A program made the position numbers and the translations under genes. A model generated the notes under the pieces. That model was not told where the DNA came from. It was given only the letters and a program-made list of their open reading frames with translations, and searched no databases. 64,000 bases of DNA. It comes from Streptomyces paludis. Its GTDB lineage: Bacteria; Actinomycetota; Actinomycetes; Streptomycetales; Streptomycetaceae. Every line of letters starts with the position of its first letter. Position 1 is the first letter of the stretch. Of the stretch, positions 13,601-25,700 are shown piece by piece. Location: NCBI RefSeq assembly GCF_003344965.1, contig NZ_CP031194.1:7812001-7876000 (forward strand), written 5' to 3'.

Positions 13601-13612
13601 GCCACACTGTGA
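7640..13612 (+). CDS. Type I PKS, terminal module with thioesterase (KS-AT-DH-KR-ACP-TE), PimS4-like
   Basis: A 1990-residue final module. ATG start after GGAAAGG at 7621-7627; N-terminal docking helix (about residues 5-32). KS active Cys in DTACSSS near 203. AT has GHSLGE (Ser near 641) and [10 protein letters not shown], malonyl type. DH has [10 protein letters not shown] (His near 930) with the second aspartate in [12 protein letters not shown] has [11 protein letters not shown] and catalytic Tyr near 1491 (B-type). ACP has GFDSLMS (Ser near 1658). The C-terminal ~250 residues are an alpha/beta-hydrolase thioesterase with GHSSGG (Ser near 1843), an aspartate in MLDTLS and a His in IDADHFSL; it releases the chain as a macrolactone. 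DH activity here predicts a C2=C3 enoate next to the lactone carbonyl, as in natamycin and lucensomycin and unlike nystatin or amphotericin. The gene ends in front of a long terminator-like hairpin region facing a convergent gene. Confidence 0.95.
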   Translation: MADDTKLVEYLKWVTADLHRTRRRLEEAESGHHEPVAIVGMACRFPGGVTTPEQLWELVADGGEGIVPFPADRGWDMDLLAGDGPGHSATLRGGFLRDVAGFDAGFFGISPREAVVLDPQQRLLLQTSWEAFERAGIDPASLRGSRTAVFAGTDGQDYASLVLNSGEDAEGHAGTGIAASAIAGRLSYTFGLEGPAVTVDTACSSSLVALHLAAQALRAGECDLALAGGVTVMSTALRFAGFTRQGALASDGRCKAFADAADGTGWSEGAGMFVVEKLSDARRLGHPVWAVVRGSAVNQDGASNGFTAPNGPSQQRVIEQALASAGLSAGDIDVVEAHGTGTRLGDPIEAQSLLATYGQNRERPVLLGSVKSNIGHTQAAAGAAGVIKMVMAMRHGVVPRTLHVDAPSSHVDWTQGAVELVTTASPWPETGRPRRAGVSSFGVSGTNAHTILEQAPTQDTGASVPEDTVIPWAVSAKTAAALRDQVAMLVEHVEREPDPHVADVAAALAARTQFEHRVVATGRTRHGLADALSAWSAGGEGRGVADGVVTRGRLGIVFTGQGSQRLGMGRGLYERFPVFADAFDAAIAELGAEVRDVMWGEDADVLHRTRWSQPALFALEVALYRLVESWGVRPDFVGGHSLGEVSAAHVAGVLSLPDACRLVTARASLMGALPAGGAMLAVSAAEADVAAVLGADATVAAVNGPAATVVAGRAEAVERVAALAAENGWKHKRLPVSHAFHSALMDPMLDGFAEAMTGITFARPVIGLVSGDPTDPGYWVRHVREPVRFADTVTTMAEGGVTTFLELGPDGTLSAMISATPGNRTTVAMLRRERPEEESAVTALAALHTKGVAVDLRAVLPSARPVDLPTYAFQYVRYWPEARSAAADVTGAGLAPVAHPLLGATVELADGDVLLTGRLSLRTHPWLADHVVAGSVVLPATAFLELAFRAADEVGCDTVEELTVAVPLGLPDSGAVAVQVRVAAADDRGRRSVGVFSRPDSVGGELLLHATGTLTTGGASGATVVWPPRDAESLDIGAHYEGAGYGPAFRCLREVRRAGESVYAEVALPNSVRDAADFGVHPALLDSVVQAVAFLPEAAGRVLAPFSWEGASLHASGPALLRVAITSLGGDAVSITAVDATGRPVVSVASLTLREPVAAAPVRPESDWLFRLDWTPADVAPRTGRRWAVLGADEAGLGDALVRAGCDVVGYGDTADSVLAMRPDSVLAAVGGASVREATASALGLLTSWLADERADEVPLVLVTSGAMAGADVPAAGVWGLVRAAQSENPGRFLLLDVDDTEASRRLVAASPGLLDDGETQAVLTDGVAAVARLVKFGAVPEPRAWDPAGTVLVTGGTGGLGSVLARHLVLERGVRKLLLVSRRGPEAPGARELAAELAEEGADVTLAACDMADRDAVVALLAEHPVRAVVHTAGVLDDGVITTLTPERLAAVLRPKVEAAQYLDELVGDVDAFVLYSSLSGVMGSAGQGNYAAANAALDAVAARRRADGRPALSLAWGAWAQDSGMTETLSQAEMRRMANAGSMPLTAAQGLALFDAATATDEALLVPLAVKPGAKGGPATHPLLRGLLRAPRRRAAADASEVSASTLRDRLRGLSAADQERVLCELVVDYAAAVLGHADARDVDPEHDFLEAGFDSLMSVELRNRLADTVGLRLASTVVLDHKSPAELARWLRGQLAGHVDPGAPATSEQSGDTVGKLYFEAVRAGKVDEGWQLLRAVAVTRPLFEEPAELEALPAPVTLADGPTKPKLICISSPVLVGGAHQYARIAAHFRGDRGVQALPLVGFAAGERLPGSAGAIARVVAECVLQAGDGDPFVLVGHSSGGALAVAVAGLLETVWGVRADGVIMLDTLSLLHDPADSVDYRQLARRFMSEMDTPTVSVDSNRLSAMTHYLDHMSTLEIRPMTSPRLLVRCSVPLLGGPDASVEHAQQKLLVPAETVRTIDADHFSLAQRDSDVTATVMKEWLATL

Positions 13613-13685
13613 CCCGGCTACCGCGGCCGTTCAGGACCTCGGGGACTCCGCCGGGCCACGACGCACGGCTGACAGCCGCATGACG

Positions 13686-13727
13686 GCACAGCGTGCGCCC
13701 GCGAGGATGAGCGGGCGCACGCTGTGC
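13686..13727. terminator. Perfect 17-bp inverted repeat, probable terminator
   Basis: Bases 13686-13702 and 13711-13727 are exact reverse complements around an 8-base loop. It lies 74 bp after the terminal PKS stop and before the convergent aminotransferase gene, so it could stop transcription from either side. No T-run is seen, which is common for terminators in high-GC actinomycetes. Confidence 0.75.
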
Positions 13728-13788
13728 GGTAGGGATCCAACGGGGGCGTACGCGGAACAGCCACGCGAGCCGGGACCGAACGCGCCAC

Positions 13789-13861
13789 AGCGGAAGCGCC
13801 TCCGCCGGGAGGGAACAAGACGTCGTGCTTCTTGTTCCCTCCCGGCGGAGGCGCTTCCGCT
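13789..13861. terminator. Perfect 32-bp inverted repeat, probable bidirectional terminator
   Basis: Arms 13789-13820 and 13830-13861 are exact reverse complements separated by 9 bases. It sits in the 394-bp gap between the convergent PKS and aminotransferase genes and follows a second hairpin at 13686-13727. No gene is visible in the gap. The stem is longer than most factor-independent terminators and could alternatively be a relic of a mobile repeat, but convergent placement favours termination. Confidence 0.75.
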
Positions 13862-14006
13862 CGCCCGGCCGGGTGCCGGGCCGCACGCACGGCGCACCGG
13901 ACGCCGTGAGCCCGCTTCCCTCCTGCGGATCGCGCTGTGTGCCGGACAGGACGTGGCGGTCCGGCGCGATCGTGCCGGAGGGGGTTCGTTGCGGTCGGGG
14001 TGCCGG

Positions 14007-15065
14007 TCAGCCGGCTTCGTAGAACTCGCGCACCCGGCCGACGATGAAATCCTGGTCCTCGGCGCTCAGATCGGTGTAGGTGGGCAGGTAGAGGCCCTCC
14101 TGACTGAACCGGGTGGCGTTGAGCGAGGGCCACACCGGGTCGTGGTACATGGGTTGTTTGCTCATCGGCTGGAAGAAGTACCGGGTCTCTATGCCGTCGT
14201 CCTTGAGGAACTCCATGAGGGCGTCCCGATCCGTGGCCAGCAAGTCGTACATCCAGAGCACGTCTCGCGCCGGCATCAGGGTGATCCCGTCGATGCCGGC
14301 CAGGCCCTCGTCGTAGCGGTGCCCGATCTCCTTGCGGACGTCCAGGATCTCGTCGATGCGTTCCGCCTGCGCGAGTGCCACCGCGCCCTGGAGCGCGGTC
14401 ATCCGAAAGTTGTAGCCGATGGTCTTGTGCAGGTAGCTGCGGTCCTTGGTGAACGCCATGGAGCCCAGGTGCGACATCTGCCTGGCCAGCCTGGCGTCGT
14501 CGGTGAGGCAGATGCCGCCCTCCCCCGAGGTGATGATCTTGTTGGCGAACAGTGAGTAGCACGCCACGTCGCCGACCGGCTTGATGCCGTGCGCCTCCGC
14601 GAAGTCCTCCACCACCCGCAGGTTGTACTCGAACGCGATGTCCATGATCCGGTCCATGGCGCAGCGCCGGCCGTTCACATGTACCGGCATGATCGCTCGG
14701 GTGCGAGGAGTGATCTTCTCCTCGATCAGGTCCGGGTCGATGTTCAGGTCGTCCCGGCAGTCCACGAACACCGGCGTGGCGCCCGTGTAGGTGACTGCCC
14801 ACGCGGAGGCTATGAACGTCATCTCCGGCACGATGACCTCGTCACCGGGACCGATACCCAGGGCACGCAGTGCGAGCGTGAGAGCCGCGGTGCCAGACGA
14901 GCACGCCACACCGTGCGCGACTCCGTTGTACTGGGCGAACTCCTCCTCGAAGCGCCGGACATGAGACCCGTGCGCGGAGATCCATCCGCTGTTGATCGCG
15001 TCGGACACGTATGCCAGTTCGGCTCCCGTCAGGCTGGGCCGGGAGACCGAGTACCTGATTCCCAT
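14007..15065 (-). CDS. GDP-3-keto-6-deoxy-mannose aminotransferase (mycosamine synthesis), NysDII/PimC-like
   Basis: A 352-residue DegT/DnrJ/EryC1-family PLP-dependent aminotransferase, matching the length of the polyene DII proteins. It should transaminate GDP-3-keto-6-deoxymannose to GDP-mycosamine. The PLP lysine is in YSLFANKIITSGEGG near residue 176; SSGTAALTLAL near the N-terminus is the phosphate-binding region and VEDFAEAHG carries the cofactor aspartate. The ATG at 15065 is chosen because GAGGAA lies just upstream; the open frame continues further up, but that part overlaps the glycosyltransferase gene. It is transcribed after the glycosyltransferase (32-bp gap), a pairing seen in polyene sugar loci. 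With the dehydratase at 49333 it supplies mycosamine; no separate 3,4-ketoisomerase is visible, and none has been firmly assigned in other polyene clusters. The 3' end faces two hairpins. Confidence 0.92.
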   Translation of the reverse strand: MGIRYSVSRPSLTGAELAYVSDAINSGWISAHGSHVRRFEEEFAQYNGVAHGVACSSGTAALTLALRALGIGPGDEVIVPEMTFIASAWAVTYTGATPVFVDCRDDLNIDPDLIEEKITPRTRAIMPVHVNGRRCAMDRIMDIAFEYNLRVVEDFAEAHGIKPVGDVACYSLFANKIITSGEGGICLTDDARLARQMSHLGSMAFTKDRSYLHKTIGYNFRMTALQGAVALAQAERIDEILDVRKEIGHRYDEGLAGIDGITLMPARDVLWMYDLLATDRDALMEFLKDDGIETRYFFQPMSKQPMYHDPVWPSLNATRFSQEGLYLPTYTDLSAEDQDFIVGRVREFYEAG

Positions 15066-15097
15066 TGCTTCCTCGTTCGTTGAGTGGTCGCCAGCGT

Positions 15098-16474
15098 TCA
15101 GGACAGAGCGGGCAGCGCGAGCACGAGATCGGTGGCAGTGGCCGCGCCGCCCGCGACACGCAGTTGCTCGCCGAAGTGGCGGGCGCGCCCGGCGAAGGAC
15201 GGCTCGTCCAGTACCCGGGTGATGGCCCGCTCGATCTCGTCGACGCCGGTCCGGTGCGCGTCGATCGTGAGGCTCACGCCGAAGTCCTCGCCGCGCACCG
15301 CCTGGTCGTGACAGTCCACCCACAGGGGACGGACCACCATCGGTTTGCCGAAGTACAACCCCTCGTGGAAGCCGTTGCCACCGCCGTGGGTGACGAACAG
15401 CTTCACGTTGGGATGCGCGAGCACGTCGAGCTGTGAGGGGACCCAGCTCTCGATGCGTACGTTCGCCGGCAGCGGTGTGTCCGGCAACAGGTGCTGCTGG
15501 CTCTTCGGTAGTTTCCACAGGAAGTGGGTCCGGCCCGAGAGCCTGCGGATCACCTCCAGCATGCCCGAAACCTGCCCTGCGGTCAGGCGTGTGGTCGTGC
15601 CGAGGCCGACGAACACCACGGACTCGTGCTCGGACAGCCAGTCGTCGAGGCCGTCGCTCTCGGGAGCTTGCGGCAGCGGCGGGATCAGCGCGCCCACCAT
15701 CCGCATGTTGTCCGGCGCCGTGAACGGGTAGTCCAGTTCGGCGAGCGACGTGACCAGCACAAGTTCCGCCCGGTCGATCTTCGCCATGAAGCGGCGCGCC
15801 TCCGGGTCGATGCCCAGCTCCTCGGAGGTGCGCTTGTCCTTCTTGAGCATGCGCATCATCGAGGGCCGGAGGAAGACCCCCAGGGTGCGCCACCGGAACA
15901 GCCGGTTCTCGATGCGCTGGCGCGCTGTCATTTTCACCGACAGGCCCGAGTGCGGCACCGGGAAGTCCGCGTGTGTGTACGCCTTGCCGAACGGAGTGTA
16001 GGAGGTGACGTAGTTGCTCGGCAGGAACGGCACCACCAGTACATAGGGGATCTTGCGAGTGATCGCGATGTCAACGGCATACGCGGTGAGGCTCTCGATG
16101 ACCATCAGCGCGGGCTTCACCTCATCGACTATCTTGACGAGCCGCTTGTACTTCTCGACGTGCAGCGCGGGGTCGAAGGTGTGGCGGATGAGGGCGGCGT
16201 GGGCGGCGAACCGCTTCGGGCCGGTCACCTTGGCGTACACATCCTCGTCCCACGTCAGGGATGACAGCTCAGGCACCACGTCGCCCAGGGAGGCGAACCG
16301 GATTTTCGAGGCGTCGGCCAGCGCGTCGATGTCGCTTCGGCGTTCCTCGTCGGTGGCGTACCACAGGTCCTCGACACCACGCCGTGTGAACTCGCCCGCG
16401 ATCGTGTGCAGCGGGTTGAACAGACCGCTCTCCGGGAGGCTGACGAACAGGATTGGCCGTGAGCTGGATGACAT
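15098..16474 (-). CDS. Mycosaminyl glycosyltransferase, NysDI/PimK-like
   Basis: A 458-residue GT-B glycosyltransferase (UGT/GT1 superfamily) resembling polyene DI enzymes that put mycosamine on the macrolactone. The N-terminal acceptor domain begins RPILFVSLPESGLFNP. The C-terminal nucleotide-sugar domain has the signature HPNVKLFVTHGGGNG followed by EGLYFGKPMVVRPLWVD and a DQ-type end, with the usual HGG core. The ATG at 16474 is preferred over 16504 because GGAAAGG lies 6 bases upstream and the protein then aligns with the family start. It is divergent from the loading-module PKS across a 268-bp promoter region with a PimM-like half-palindrome, suggesting LuxR-type control as in natamycin clusters. 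Sugar identity (mycosamine) is inferred from the partner aminotransferase and GDP-mannose dehydratase. Confidence 0.92.
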   Translation of the reverse strand: MSSSSRPILFVSLPESGLFNPLHTIAGEFTRRGVEDLWYATDEERRSDIDALADASKIRFASLGDVVPELSSLTWDEDVYAKVTGPKRFAAHAALIRHTFDPALHVEKYKRLVKIVDEVKPALMVIESLTAYAVDIAITRKIPYVLVVPFLPSNYVTSYTPFGKAYTHADFPVPHSGLSVKMTARQRIENRLFRWRTLGVFLRPSMMRMLKKDKRTSEELGIDPEARRFMAKIDRAELVLVTSLAELDYPFTAPDNMRMVGALIPPLPQAPESDGLDDWLSEHESVVFVGLGTTTRLTAGQVSGMLEVIRRLSGRTHFLWKLPKSQQHLLPDTPLPANVRIESWVPSQLDVLAHPNVKLFVTHGGGNGFHEGLYFGKPMVVRPLWVDCHDQAVRGEDFGVSLTIDAHRTGVDEIERAITRVLDEPSFAGRARHFGEQLRVAGGAATATDLVLALPALS

Positions 16475-16742
16475 GAACAGTACCTTTCCGGCGGGCTTGT
16501 CCATGGACGCGGGACTGGCATGCGCCCCCGAGGTTCCGTTTATCCCATCGCTGGTGCTCGGAATTCCCTAGTGCCTCTCCCGGCAAGCTCTGCCCGTGAC
16601 GGCAGACATCGCCGGTCATGGCACCGGGCCCACGGAGAGCCGCGCGGTGATCCCCCATCAGTAGGGAAAAACGGGTTGGGCTGCTCATACGCTCCACCGC
16701 TGTGTGTCCCTGTCGTGCCTACCGGTTGGGTGGTCCCGCGTC
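16475..16742. promoter_or_regulatory. Divergent promoter region with PimM-like operator half-sites
   Basis: A 268-bp gene-free stretch between the divergently transcribed glycosyltransferase and loading PKS. Bases 16556-16571 read GCTCGGAATTCCCTAG; against the published PimM-type consensus CTVGGGAWWTCCCBAG the right half is exact and the left half degenerate (12/16 by eye). A second partial site, GTAGGGAAAA at 16661-16670, matches the left half. Site matching is by eye; regulation is inferred from the natamycin system. Confidence 0.5.
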
Positions 16743-19700
16743 ATGAGCGAAGCCGGAAACGAGAACTCCGAAGTGATCGACCCGGTGGTGATCGTCGCCG
16801 GCGCGTGCCGTCTGCCCGGCGGCATCGACTCGCCCGAGGCACTGTGGCGCCTGCTGCGCGACGGCGAGGACGTGTTCGGACCGTTCCCCGCGGACCGAGG
16901 CTGGAATCTCGACACGCTGTACGACCCCGACCCGGCGGCGCCGGGCCGGAGTTACGTGCACGAGGGCGGATTCCTCCCCGGCGCCGCCGAGTTCGACGCC
17001 TCCTTCTTCGGGATCTCACCCCGTGAGGCCGAGGCGATGCATCCGCAGCAGAGAGTGCTGCTGGAGGTCGTGTGGGAGGCGCTCGAACGGGCGGGTATGG
17101 ATCCGACGACACTGCGTGACAGCGTTACCGGTGTGTTCGTCGGCGCAGAGGCGCACGAGTACGGGCCGGGACTGACCAACGCACACGGCGCCGAGGGCCA
17201 CCTGCACACAGGCACCGCCGGCAGCGTCGCCTCCGGCCGAGTCGCCTACGAACTGGGGCTCCGCGGACCAGCGCTCACCGTGGACACGGCGTCCTCCAGC
17301 TCGCTGGTCGCCCTGCACCTCGCGGTGCGCTCGGTGCGCGGCGGTGAATGCGAGCGGGCCATCGTCGGAGGCGTCACGGTCATGCCGACTCCCGCCGCGT
17401 TCATCGCGTTCAGCCGACAGCGGGCACTGTCGCCCGACGCACGGCCGAAACCCTTCGGCGCGGCCGCGAACGGGACCGCGTGGAGCGAGGGCGTCGGTGT
17501 GCTGCTCGTGGAGCGCCTGTCCACGGCACGCGCCGAGGGACATCAGGTACTGGCCGTGGTGCGGGGCTCGGCGATCAACTCCGACGGTGCCTCGGCCGGA
17601 CTCACCGCTCCGAGCGAAGAGGCACAGCGCGAGGTCGTTGTCGCGGCGCTCGCCGACGCCGGCCTGGACACGTGCGAGGTGGATGCTGTGGAGGCGCACG
17701 GCACCGGCACCCCGCTCGGCGACCCGATCGAGGCCCGCGCACTGCTCGCCACGTACGGACAGGGCCGCGACCGGCCGCTGTGGCTCGGGTCGTTGAAGTC
17801 CAACCTGGGGCACACGCAGGCCGCGGCCGGCGTGCTCGGCGTGATCAAGATGGTGCAGGCCCTGCGGCACGGCGTCCTGCCCGCCACTCTGCGCGCCGAA
17901 CCACCGACGCCACACGTGGACTGGTCGTCCGGTGCGGTCGCACTGCTGACGAAACGCCGTGACTGGACAGTTGGCGACGCCCCGCGGCGGTGCGGCGTGT
18001 CGTCCTTCGGTTTCAGCGGCACCAATGCCCATGTCCTTCTGGAGGAGGCCCCGCCCGTGCCCCCGCCGGTGGCACGCGAGCCCGAAACCGACACGGCCGC
18101 GCCGCCGTTGGTGCTGTCGGCCAGGTCCGCGGCGTCGTTGCGCGGCCAGGCGGCGGCTCTGGTCGGGCTTGCGGCCGATCCGCGGGACCTCGGGCTTTCC
18201 CTGGTGACCTCACGTGCGTTGTTCGAACACCGGGCGGTGGTCGTCGACCGCGAGGCGCTGGCGGTGTTCGCCCGCGGCGAGGCGTCACCCGCCGTCGTCG
18301 AGGGTGTGGCGGACGTCGAGGGCCGGACCGTTTTCGTGTTTCCCGGCCAGGGTGCGCAATGGTCCGGCATGGGCGCGCGGCTGCTGGACGAGTCGCCGGT
18401 ATTCGCGGAACGGATCGCCGAGTGCGCGGCGGCGTTGTCCGAGTTCACCGACTGGTCTCTGGAGGACGTACTGCGCCGGGCCGAGGGCGCCCCCGGGCTG
18501 GACCGTGTGGACGTGGTGCAGCCGGCGTCCTTCGCGATGATGGTGGCGTTGGCGGCGATGTGGCGTTCGCGTGGTGTGCGTCCGGACGCGGTTGTCGGGC
18601 ATTCGCAGGGTGAGATAGCCGCCGCGGTCGTCGCCGGCGCGCTGTCTCTCGAGGACGGAGCACGGGTGGTGGCACTGCGGAGCCAGGCCATCGCGCGCAG
18701 GCTCGCGGGAGCGGGCGGCATGATGTCGGTGCCGCTGCCGGTGGAGCATGTCGAGCCGTTGCTGCCCGCGGACGGATCCGTGCAGATCGCGGCGGTGAAC
18801 GGGCCGGGCTCGGTCGCCGTGGCCGGTGCGCCCGCCGCGTTGGATACGCTCTTCGACACCTTGACCGCGGACGGCGTGCGGGTACGGCGTATCGCCGTGG
18901 ACTACGCCTCACACTCGTCGCAGGTCGAGGACGTCCAGGAGGAACTGCTCGCACTGCTCGCGCCGGTCCGGCCCCGCACCGCGGAGGTGCCCTTCTACTC
19001 GACGGTGACCAGCGAGTGGCTCGACACCACACTGATGGACGCCGGCTACTGGTATCGGAACCTCCGCAACACGGTGAACTTCGGGCCCGCCGTCGCCACG
19101 CTGCTCGGCGAGGGACACCGCGCGTTTATCGAATGCAGCCCGCATCCGGTGCTGCGCATCGGTATCAACGAGGTGGTTGAAGCTGCCGGGGTACGCGCGG
19201 TGGTGACGGGTACTCTGCGCCGCGACGAGGGCGGCCTGGACCGTGTGCACAGGTCGCTCGCCGAGGCGTTCGTACGCGGTGTGGCGGTGGACTGGGCCGG
19301 GCTGTACGAGGGCGGCCGCCGGATGGACCTGCCCACGTACGCGTTCGACCGTCGCCGGTACTGGACGGCCGGTCCCGGTGCCACGGCAGCGCCCGTGCGG
19401 GAACCGGAACCCGTCGCCGTCACAGGAGTTCCCGCACTCGATCGCGCGGCGCTCCTCGATACCGTCCGGACACAGGCCGCTACCGCGCTCGGACACTCGA
19501 GTACGGACGCGATCGACACGTCCCGCGAGTTCCGCGCCCTCGGCTTCGACTCGATCACCGCCGTCGACCTGAGCGAGCGACTCGTCGTCGCACTCGGCAT
19601 CCGCCTGCCGGCCTCCGTCGTCTACGACCACCCGACGCCCGACCGTCTCGCCGACTACCTGTTTGCCACTGTCAACGGCGAGGGAGAGGAGACCACTGCC

Positions 19701-22700
19701 ACCACGGCCGTCGCCGACGAGCCGATCGCGATCGTCGGCATGGCCTGCCGGTTCCCGGGCGGCATCGCCGGCCCCGAGGACCTCTGGCGGGTCGCCGCCG
19801 AGGGGCGTTGCGTGGCCGGCGAGTTCCCGGTCGACCGTGGCTGGGACCTGGACGCGCTCTTCACCCCCGGCTCCGACGGTACGCCCGCCGTCGCCACTCG
19901 CTCGGGCGGATTTCTCCCTGACGCGGCGGCCTTCGACGCCGAGTTCTTCGGGATATCGCCGCGTGAGGCCATGGCAATGGACCCGCAGCAGCGCCTGCTG
20001 CTGGAGACCGCGTGGGAGGCGCTGGAGCGCACCGGACTCGACCCGACCTCCCTGCGCGGCACCCGCACCGGCGTGTTCGTCGGAACGTTCGGCGGCAACT
20101 ACGGATCGTTGCTCGGCCGACGCGACGACTCCCGCGGCTTTGTGATGACCGGAACGACGCCGAGCGTCATGTCGGGCCGTATAGCGTACATGCTCGGACT
20201 TGAGGGTCCGGCGCTGACCGTCGACACCGCGTGTTCGTCGTCACTGGTCGCGCTGCACTTGGCAGCACAGGCACTGCGGGCCGGGGAGTGCGGGCTCGCG
20301 CTGGTGGGCGGCGTGACCATCATGTCCACGCCCGACAACTTCGTGGAGTTCACGCGGCAGGGCGGCCTCGCCGCCGACGGCCGGTGCAAATCGTTCTCCG
20401 ACACCGCCGACGGCACCGGCTGGTCCGAGGGCGTTGGCGTGCTCGCGCTGGAGCGGCTGTCCGCCGCGCGTGCGAACGGACACCACGTACTCGCCGTCGT
20501 GCGTGGCTCGGCCATCAACCAGGACGGAGCCTCGAACGGCCTGACCGCGCCGAACGGGCCGTCGCAGCAACGGGTGATCCGTGCCGCGCTCGCGAACTCG
20601 GGTCTGCGTCCCTCGGAGGTGGACGCGGTCGAGGCGCACGGCACCGGCACGAGACTCGGCGACCCGATCGAGGCCGAGGCCCTGTTGGCGACCTACGGCC
20701 GTGACCGGGAGACGCCACTGCTGCTCGGCTCCCTGAAATCCAACATCGGCCACACACAGGCCGCCGCCGGAATCGCGGGCGTGATCAAGATGGTGCAGGC
20801 CATGCGGCACGGGACGCTGCCGCGGACACTGCACGTGGAACAGCCGTCCTCCCATGTGGACTGGTCGGCCGGTGCGGTGGAACTGCTCACCGAGACCATG
20901 CCGTGGCCCGACACGGACCGGCCGAGGCGCGCGGGCGTCTCGTCGTTCGGTATCTCCGGCACCAACGCTCACGTCGTACTGGAGGCGGCCGCCCCGCCGG
21001 AGCCCGCGCCGGAGACGAACGGTGTACTGGTCCCGTGGGTGGTGTCGGCCCCCACATCCCAGGCGCTGAGCACGCAGGCGGCGCGGGTCGCGACCGCGTC
21101 CGGCGGCGCGGCCGATGTGGCGCTCTCCCTGGCGGGCACCCGCACGCGGTTCGCGCACCGTCTCGCCGTGATCGGCCGGGACGGCGACGCCCTGCGGGCC
21201 TCACTGACCGATCTGACCCACACCGTCGAGGGCACGGTCGTCCAGGGCAAACTCGCCGTACTGTTCACCGGGCAGGGGGCACAGCGCCTCGGCATGGGCC
21301 GCGGCCTGTACGAGCGATTCCCGGCGTTCGTCACGGCGTACGACGAGGTCATCGCGGCGCTGGGCACCGAGGTCCGGGACGTCATGTGGGGCCTGGACGC
21401 GGAGGAACTGGACCGGACCGGTTGGACACAACCGGCGCTCTTCGCGCTGGAGGTCGCCCTGTACCGGCTCGTGGAGTCGTGGGGCGTCACACCGGACGTG
21501 GTCGGCGGCCACTCGGTCGGTGAGATTGCCGCCGCGCACGTCGCCGGTGTCCTGTCACTGGCCGACGCGGCGACACTCGTGCGCACGCGGGCCGGCCTGA
21601 TGCAGGCCCTGCCCGAGGGCGGTGCGATGCTGGCCGTCGAGGCGTCCATGGAAGAGGTCTGCCCGCTGCTGGTGGAGGGCGTGTCCATCGCCGCCCGGAA
21701 CGGGCCGATGTCGGTCGTCGTGGCCGGTGCCGGCGAGGTGGTGGCGGCGATCCGCGACTCGTTCACGGAGCGGGGCCGCCGCACGAGGCGGCTGCCGGTC
21801 TCCCACGCCTACCATTCGCCGCTGATGGACCCGATGCTGGCCGAGTTCGGCGAGACGCTGGCGGACCTGACGTTCCATGAGCCCCGCATTCCGTTTGTGT
21901 CGGCCCTCACCGGACGCATCGACACCCCGGACAACGCGACCTACTGGGTGCAGCACGCCCGGCAACCGGTGCTGTTCACGGACGCGGTCCGGGCACTGGC
22001 CGACGCGGGCGTCCGCACGGTGCTCGAACTCGGACCGGACGGCACGCTCAGCGCACTGGTGCCCGACGCCGTGCCGGACGCCGACATACGGGCGATCCCA
22101 CTGCTGCGCCGTGACCGGCCCGAGGAGGACCGGGCCGTCACCGCGCTGACGGAACTGCACGTGCGCGGCACGGAGGTGGACTGGCCGGCCTTCCTCTCGG
22201 ACACCGGCGCGCGCACCGTGGATCTCCCCACCTACGCGTTCCACCACCAGCGGTTCTGGCCGGACGGAGGCGAGAGCGGTGACGTCATCGGCGCGGGTCT
22301 CGACCGGGCCGGCCACCCACTGCTGGGCGCGGTTGTGCGGCTGGCGGACGGTGATGGCGTGGTGCTCACCGGCCGTCTGTCCGCCGCGGTGCACCCCTGG
22401 CTGGCGGACCATGTGATCGGTGGCCGGATCCTGTTCCCGGGTACGGGATTCGTGGAGCTGGCGCTGCGCGCGGGGGACGAGGTCGGTTGCGGACGGCTGG
22501 ACGAACTGACGCTGGCCGTGCCGCTGGTGCTGCCCGAGCACGGTTCGGTGCCCGTACAGGTCTCGGTCGGCGTGGCCGAGGGCGGCAGCCACCCGGTGAA
22601 GGTCTCCTCGTGGACGGACGGCGCCTGGACGCTGCACGCCACCGGATCCCTCACGGCGGACACCTCCGTGGCGGACACCGCGTTCGCGTGCGGCGAGTGG

Positions 22701-25700
22701 CCGCCGGCCGGCGCCCTGGCACTGCCGGTGGACGGCTGCTACGAGCGGCTGGCCGGGATGGACCTCGCCTACGGCCCGGCGTTCCGGGGCGTGCGTGCGG
22801 TGTGGCAGCGGGGCACCGAAGTATTCGCAGAGGTCGCGCTCCCCGACGTGGTGGCGGGCCGGGCCGGTGCCTTCGGCCTGCATCCGGCGCTGCTCGACGC
22901 CGCCGTGCAGGTGGCGTTCCTCGGTGATGTGGGGGTGACGCCCGGGGCCCTGCCGTTCGCGTGGGAGGGCGTGTCCCTGCCGGCGGCCGGCGCGGCGACG
23001 CTGCGGGTCCGCCTGACCCCGAACGGCTCGGGTGTTGCCGTCACCGCCGCGGACGTACTCGGCAAGCCGGTCGCGGTCGTGGAGTCGCTGACGCTGCGGT
23101 CGGCCGCCGCTCCCGTCGCGGCCCGCGCGTACGACTCGCTGTTCGCGCTGGACTGGAGCCCGCTGCCGCGGGCCGAGCTGGTCGGCCCTCCCGAGGCCGT
23201 GGACTTCGCTCCGGCCACCGGCGACATGGCGGCACTGGCCCGTACGGCGGCGACCAGGGCGCTCAAGGCCCTCCAGGAGCGGATATCCGGCGGCAGAGAG
23301 GAACCGCTGCTGTTCGTGACGCACGGTGCGGTGACGGGCGACGATCCGGCCTCGGCCGCGGTATGGGGCCTGGTGCGGAGCGCGCAGACCGAGAACCCCG
23401 GCCGCTTCCTCCTGCTGGACCTTCCGGAAGGCGGAGACCTGGCGACGGCGTACGGTGCGCTGGTGGCGTCCGGCGAGCCGCAGGGGTGGGTAAGGGACGG
23501 AGTCGTGCACGCCCCCCGCCTGGCACGCCTCGGCGCGAACGCGGGCCTGCTGCCGCCCGGCGGCGACGCGTGGCGGCTGGACATCCCTGAGCGGGGCAGC
23601 ATCGACGACCTCGCACTTGTCCCGTATCCCGAGGCCGGACGGGCACTGAGCGGCCGGCAGGTCCGCGTGCGGGTGCGCGCGGCGGGAGTGAATTTCCGGG
23701 ACGTGCTCAACGTCCTCGGCATGTACCCCGGCGACCCGGGCGCGCCCGGCGCCGAGGGCATGGGGGAGGTCGTCGAGGTCGGTCCCGAGGCGCGCGGCGT
23801 GCGGGTCGGCGACCGCGTCATGGGCCTGATCGTGAGTGCCTTCGGTCCGCTGGCGGTCGTGGACGAACGGCTGGTCACGCCCGTGCCGGCGGCCTGGTCG
23901 GACGAGGCCGCCGCGACAGTCCCGGCGGTCTTTCTCACCGCGTACCACGGCCTTGTCGACCTCGCTGGGCTGCGCGGCGGCGAGCGGGTCCTCATCCACG
24001 CCGGGGCCGGCGGGGTGGGCATGGCGGCGATCCAGCTGGCGCGGCACCTGGGCGCCGAGGTGTTCGCCACGGCGAGCGAGGGCAAGTGGGACACGCTGCG
24101 CGCTCTCGGCGTCCCGGACGACCACATCGCTTCCTCCCGGACGCTCCGGTTCGCCGAGACGTTCGGCAGGGTGCTGGGCGGGCGGCGGATCGACGTTGTC
24201 CTCAACTCCCTGGCCGGGGAGTTCATCGACGCGTCCCTGGGCCTGCTCGCCGCCGGCGGCCGCTTCGCGGAGATGGGCAAGACGGACCTGCGCGATCCGG
24301 CCGATCTGCCCGACGTGCGGTATCTGCCGTTCGACCTGATGACGGTGGAACCGGATCGCGTCGCGGGCATGCTCGTCGAACTGGGTGAGCTGTTCGATGC
24401 CGGCGCGCTGGCGCCGCTGCCGGTGCGGTCGTGGGACGTGCGGCGGGCGGGCGACGCCTTCCGGTTCATGAGCCACGCCAAGCACATCGGCAAGATCGCC
24501 CTCACGATGCCGGCGGAGCGCGCGACGGACGGCACGGTCCTCATCACCGGCGGCACGGGGGGACTCGGCAGCAGGCTCGCCCTGCACCTGGCCCGGCAGG
24601 GCACGGTCCGGATGGTGCTGGCCTCACGCCGGGGCCCCACAGCGGACGGCGCGGCACAGCTGAGCGAGGAACTGGCGGCGCTGGGCACTGAGGTACGGAT
24701 CGTCGCCTGCGACATCGCGGACGGTGACGCCACTCGCGAGCTGGTCGCGGGCATTCCCGATCTCGCCATGGTGGTGCACACCGCGGGTGTGCTCGACGAC
24801 GGCGTGGTCGGTTCGCTCACGCCGCGGCGGCTGGCGACCGTGTTGCGGGCGAAGGCCGACGCTGCCTGGAACCTGCACGAGGCGACCAGGGACAGGCCGC
24901 TCGCGGACTTTGTGGTGTTCTCCTCGGTCATGGGCGTCATCGGCGGTGCCGGACAAGCCAACTACGCCGCGGCGAACGCGTTCATCGACGCGCTCGCCGC
25001 GTACCGTCGTTCACTCGGCCTGCCGGCCATCTCACTGGCCTGGGGCGCGTGGGCGCCGGGTGTGGGCATGACCGCGACGCTGTCCGATGCGGACCTCGCG
25101 CGGATCGCCCGCGACGGCATGACCCCGCTGTCGATGGAGCAGGGCATGGCGTTGTTCGACGTCGCGCTGGCCGTCGACGTCCCGGCGCTCGTCCCGATGC
25201 GGCTGGAGCTGTCCAAGCTGCGTATGAGGAGTGACGTGCCGGCCGTGCTGCGCGGCCTCGCCGGCGCCGGTCGCCGTGCCACCGCCTCCAACGCCCCGGC
25301 GGATGCCGCCACGCTGGAATCGCGCCTCGTCGGCATGGCTCCCGACGAAGGCGTTCGGCTGGTGCTCGGCGTCGTACGGACCGAGGCCGCCGCCGTTCTC
25401 GGCCACGGCTCGCCGACGGCGATCGAGCAGTCCCGCGAGTTCCGGCAGCTCGGCTTCGACTCACTCACCGGCGTTGAACTGCGCAACCGGCTCACCACAG
25501 CTACCGGCCGCCGGCTGCCGTCCACACTGCTGTTCGACTACCCGACCCCGTTGGCGGTCGCGGAGCACCTGCGGGACGAGCTGGCGCCGTCCGCCGGGCC
25601 CGAGGCCGCCGAACACGGCATGCCATGGGACGAACTGGACCGGCTGGAGGCCGCTGTCGCGGCCGTCGGCTCCACGGCCGAGCACACGGCGCTGGCCGAC

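Noticed and set aside
13680..14555. Plus-strand open frame of 291 codons through the hairpin region into the aminotransferase
   Set aside because: It reads through two perfect inverted repeats and then antisense to a solid gene; no family similarity.
15066..15893. Upstream extension of the aminotransferase frame to 628 codons
   Set aside because: The extra 276 codons overlap the glycosyltransferase gene in another frame and show no family similarity; ATG 15065 has a good ribosome-binding site and gives the normal 352 residues.
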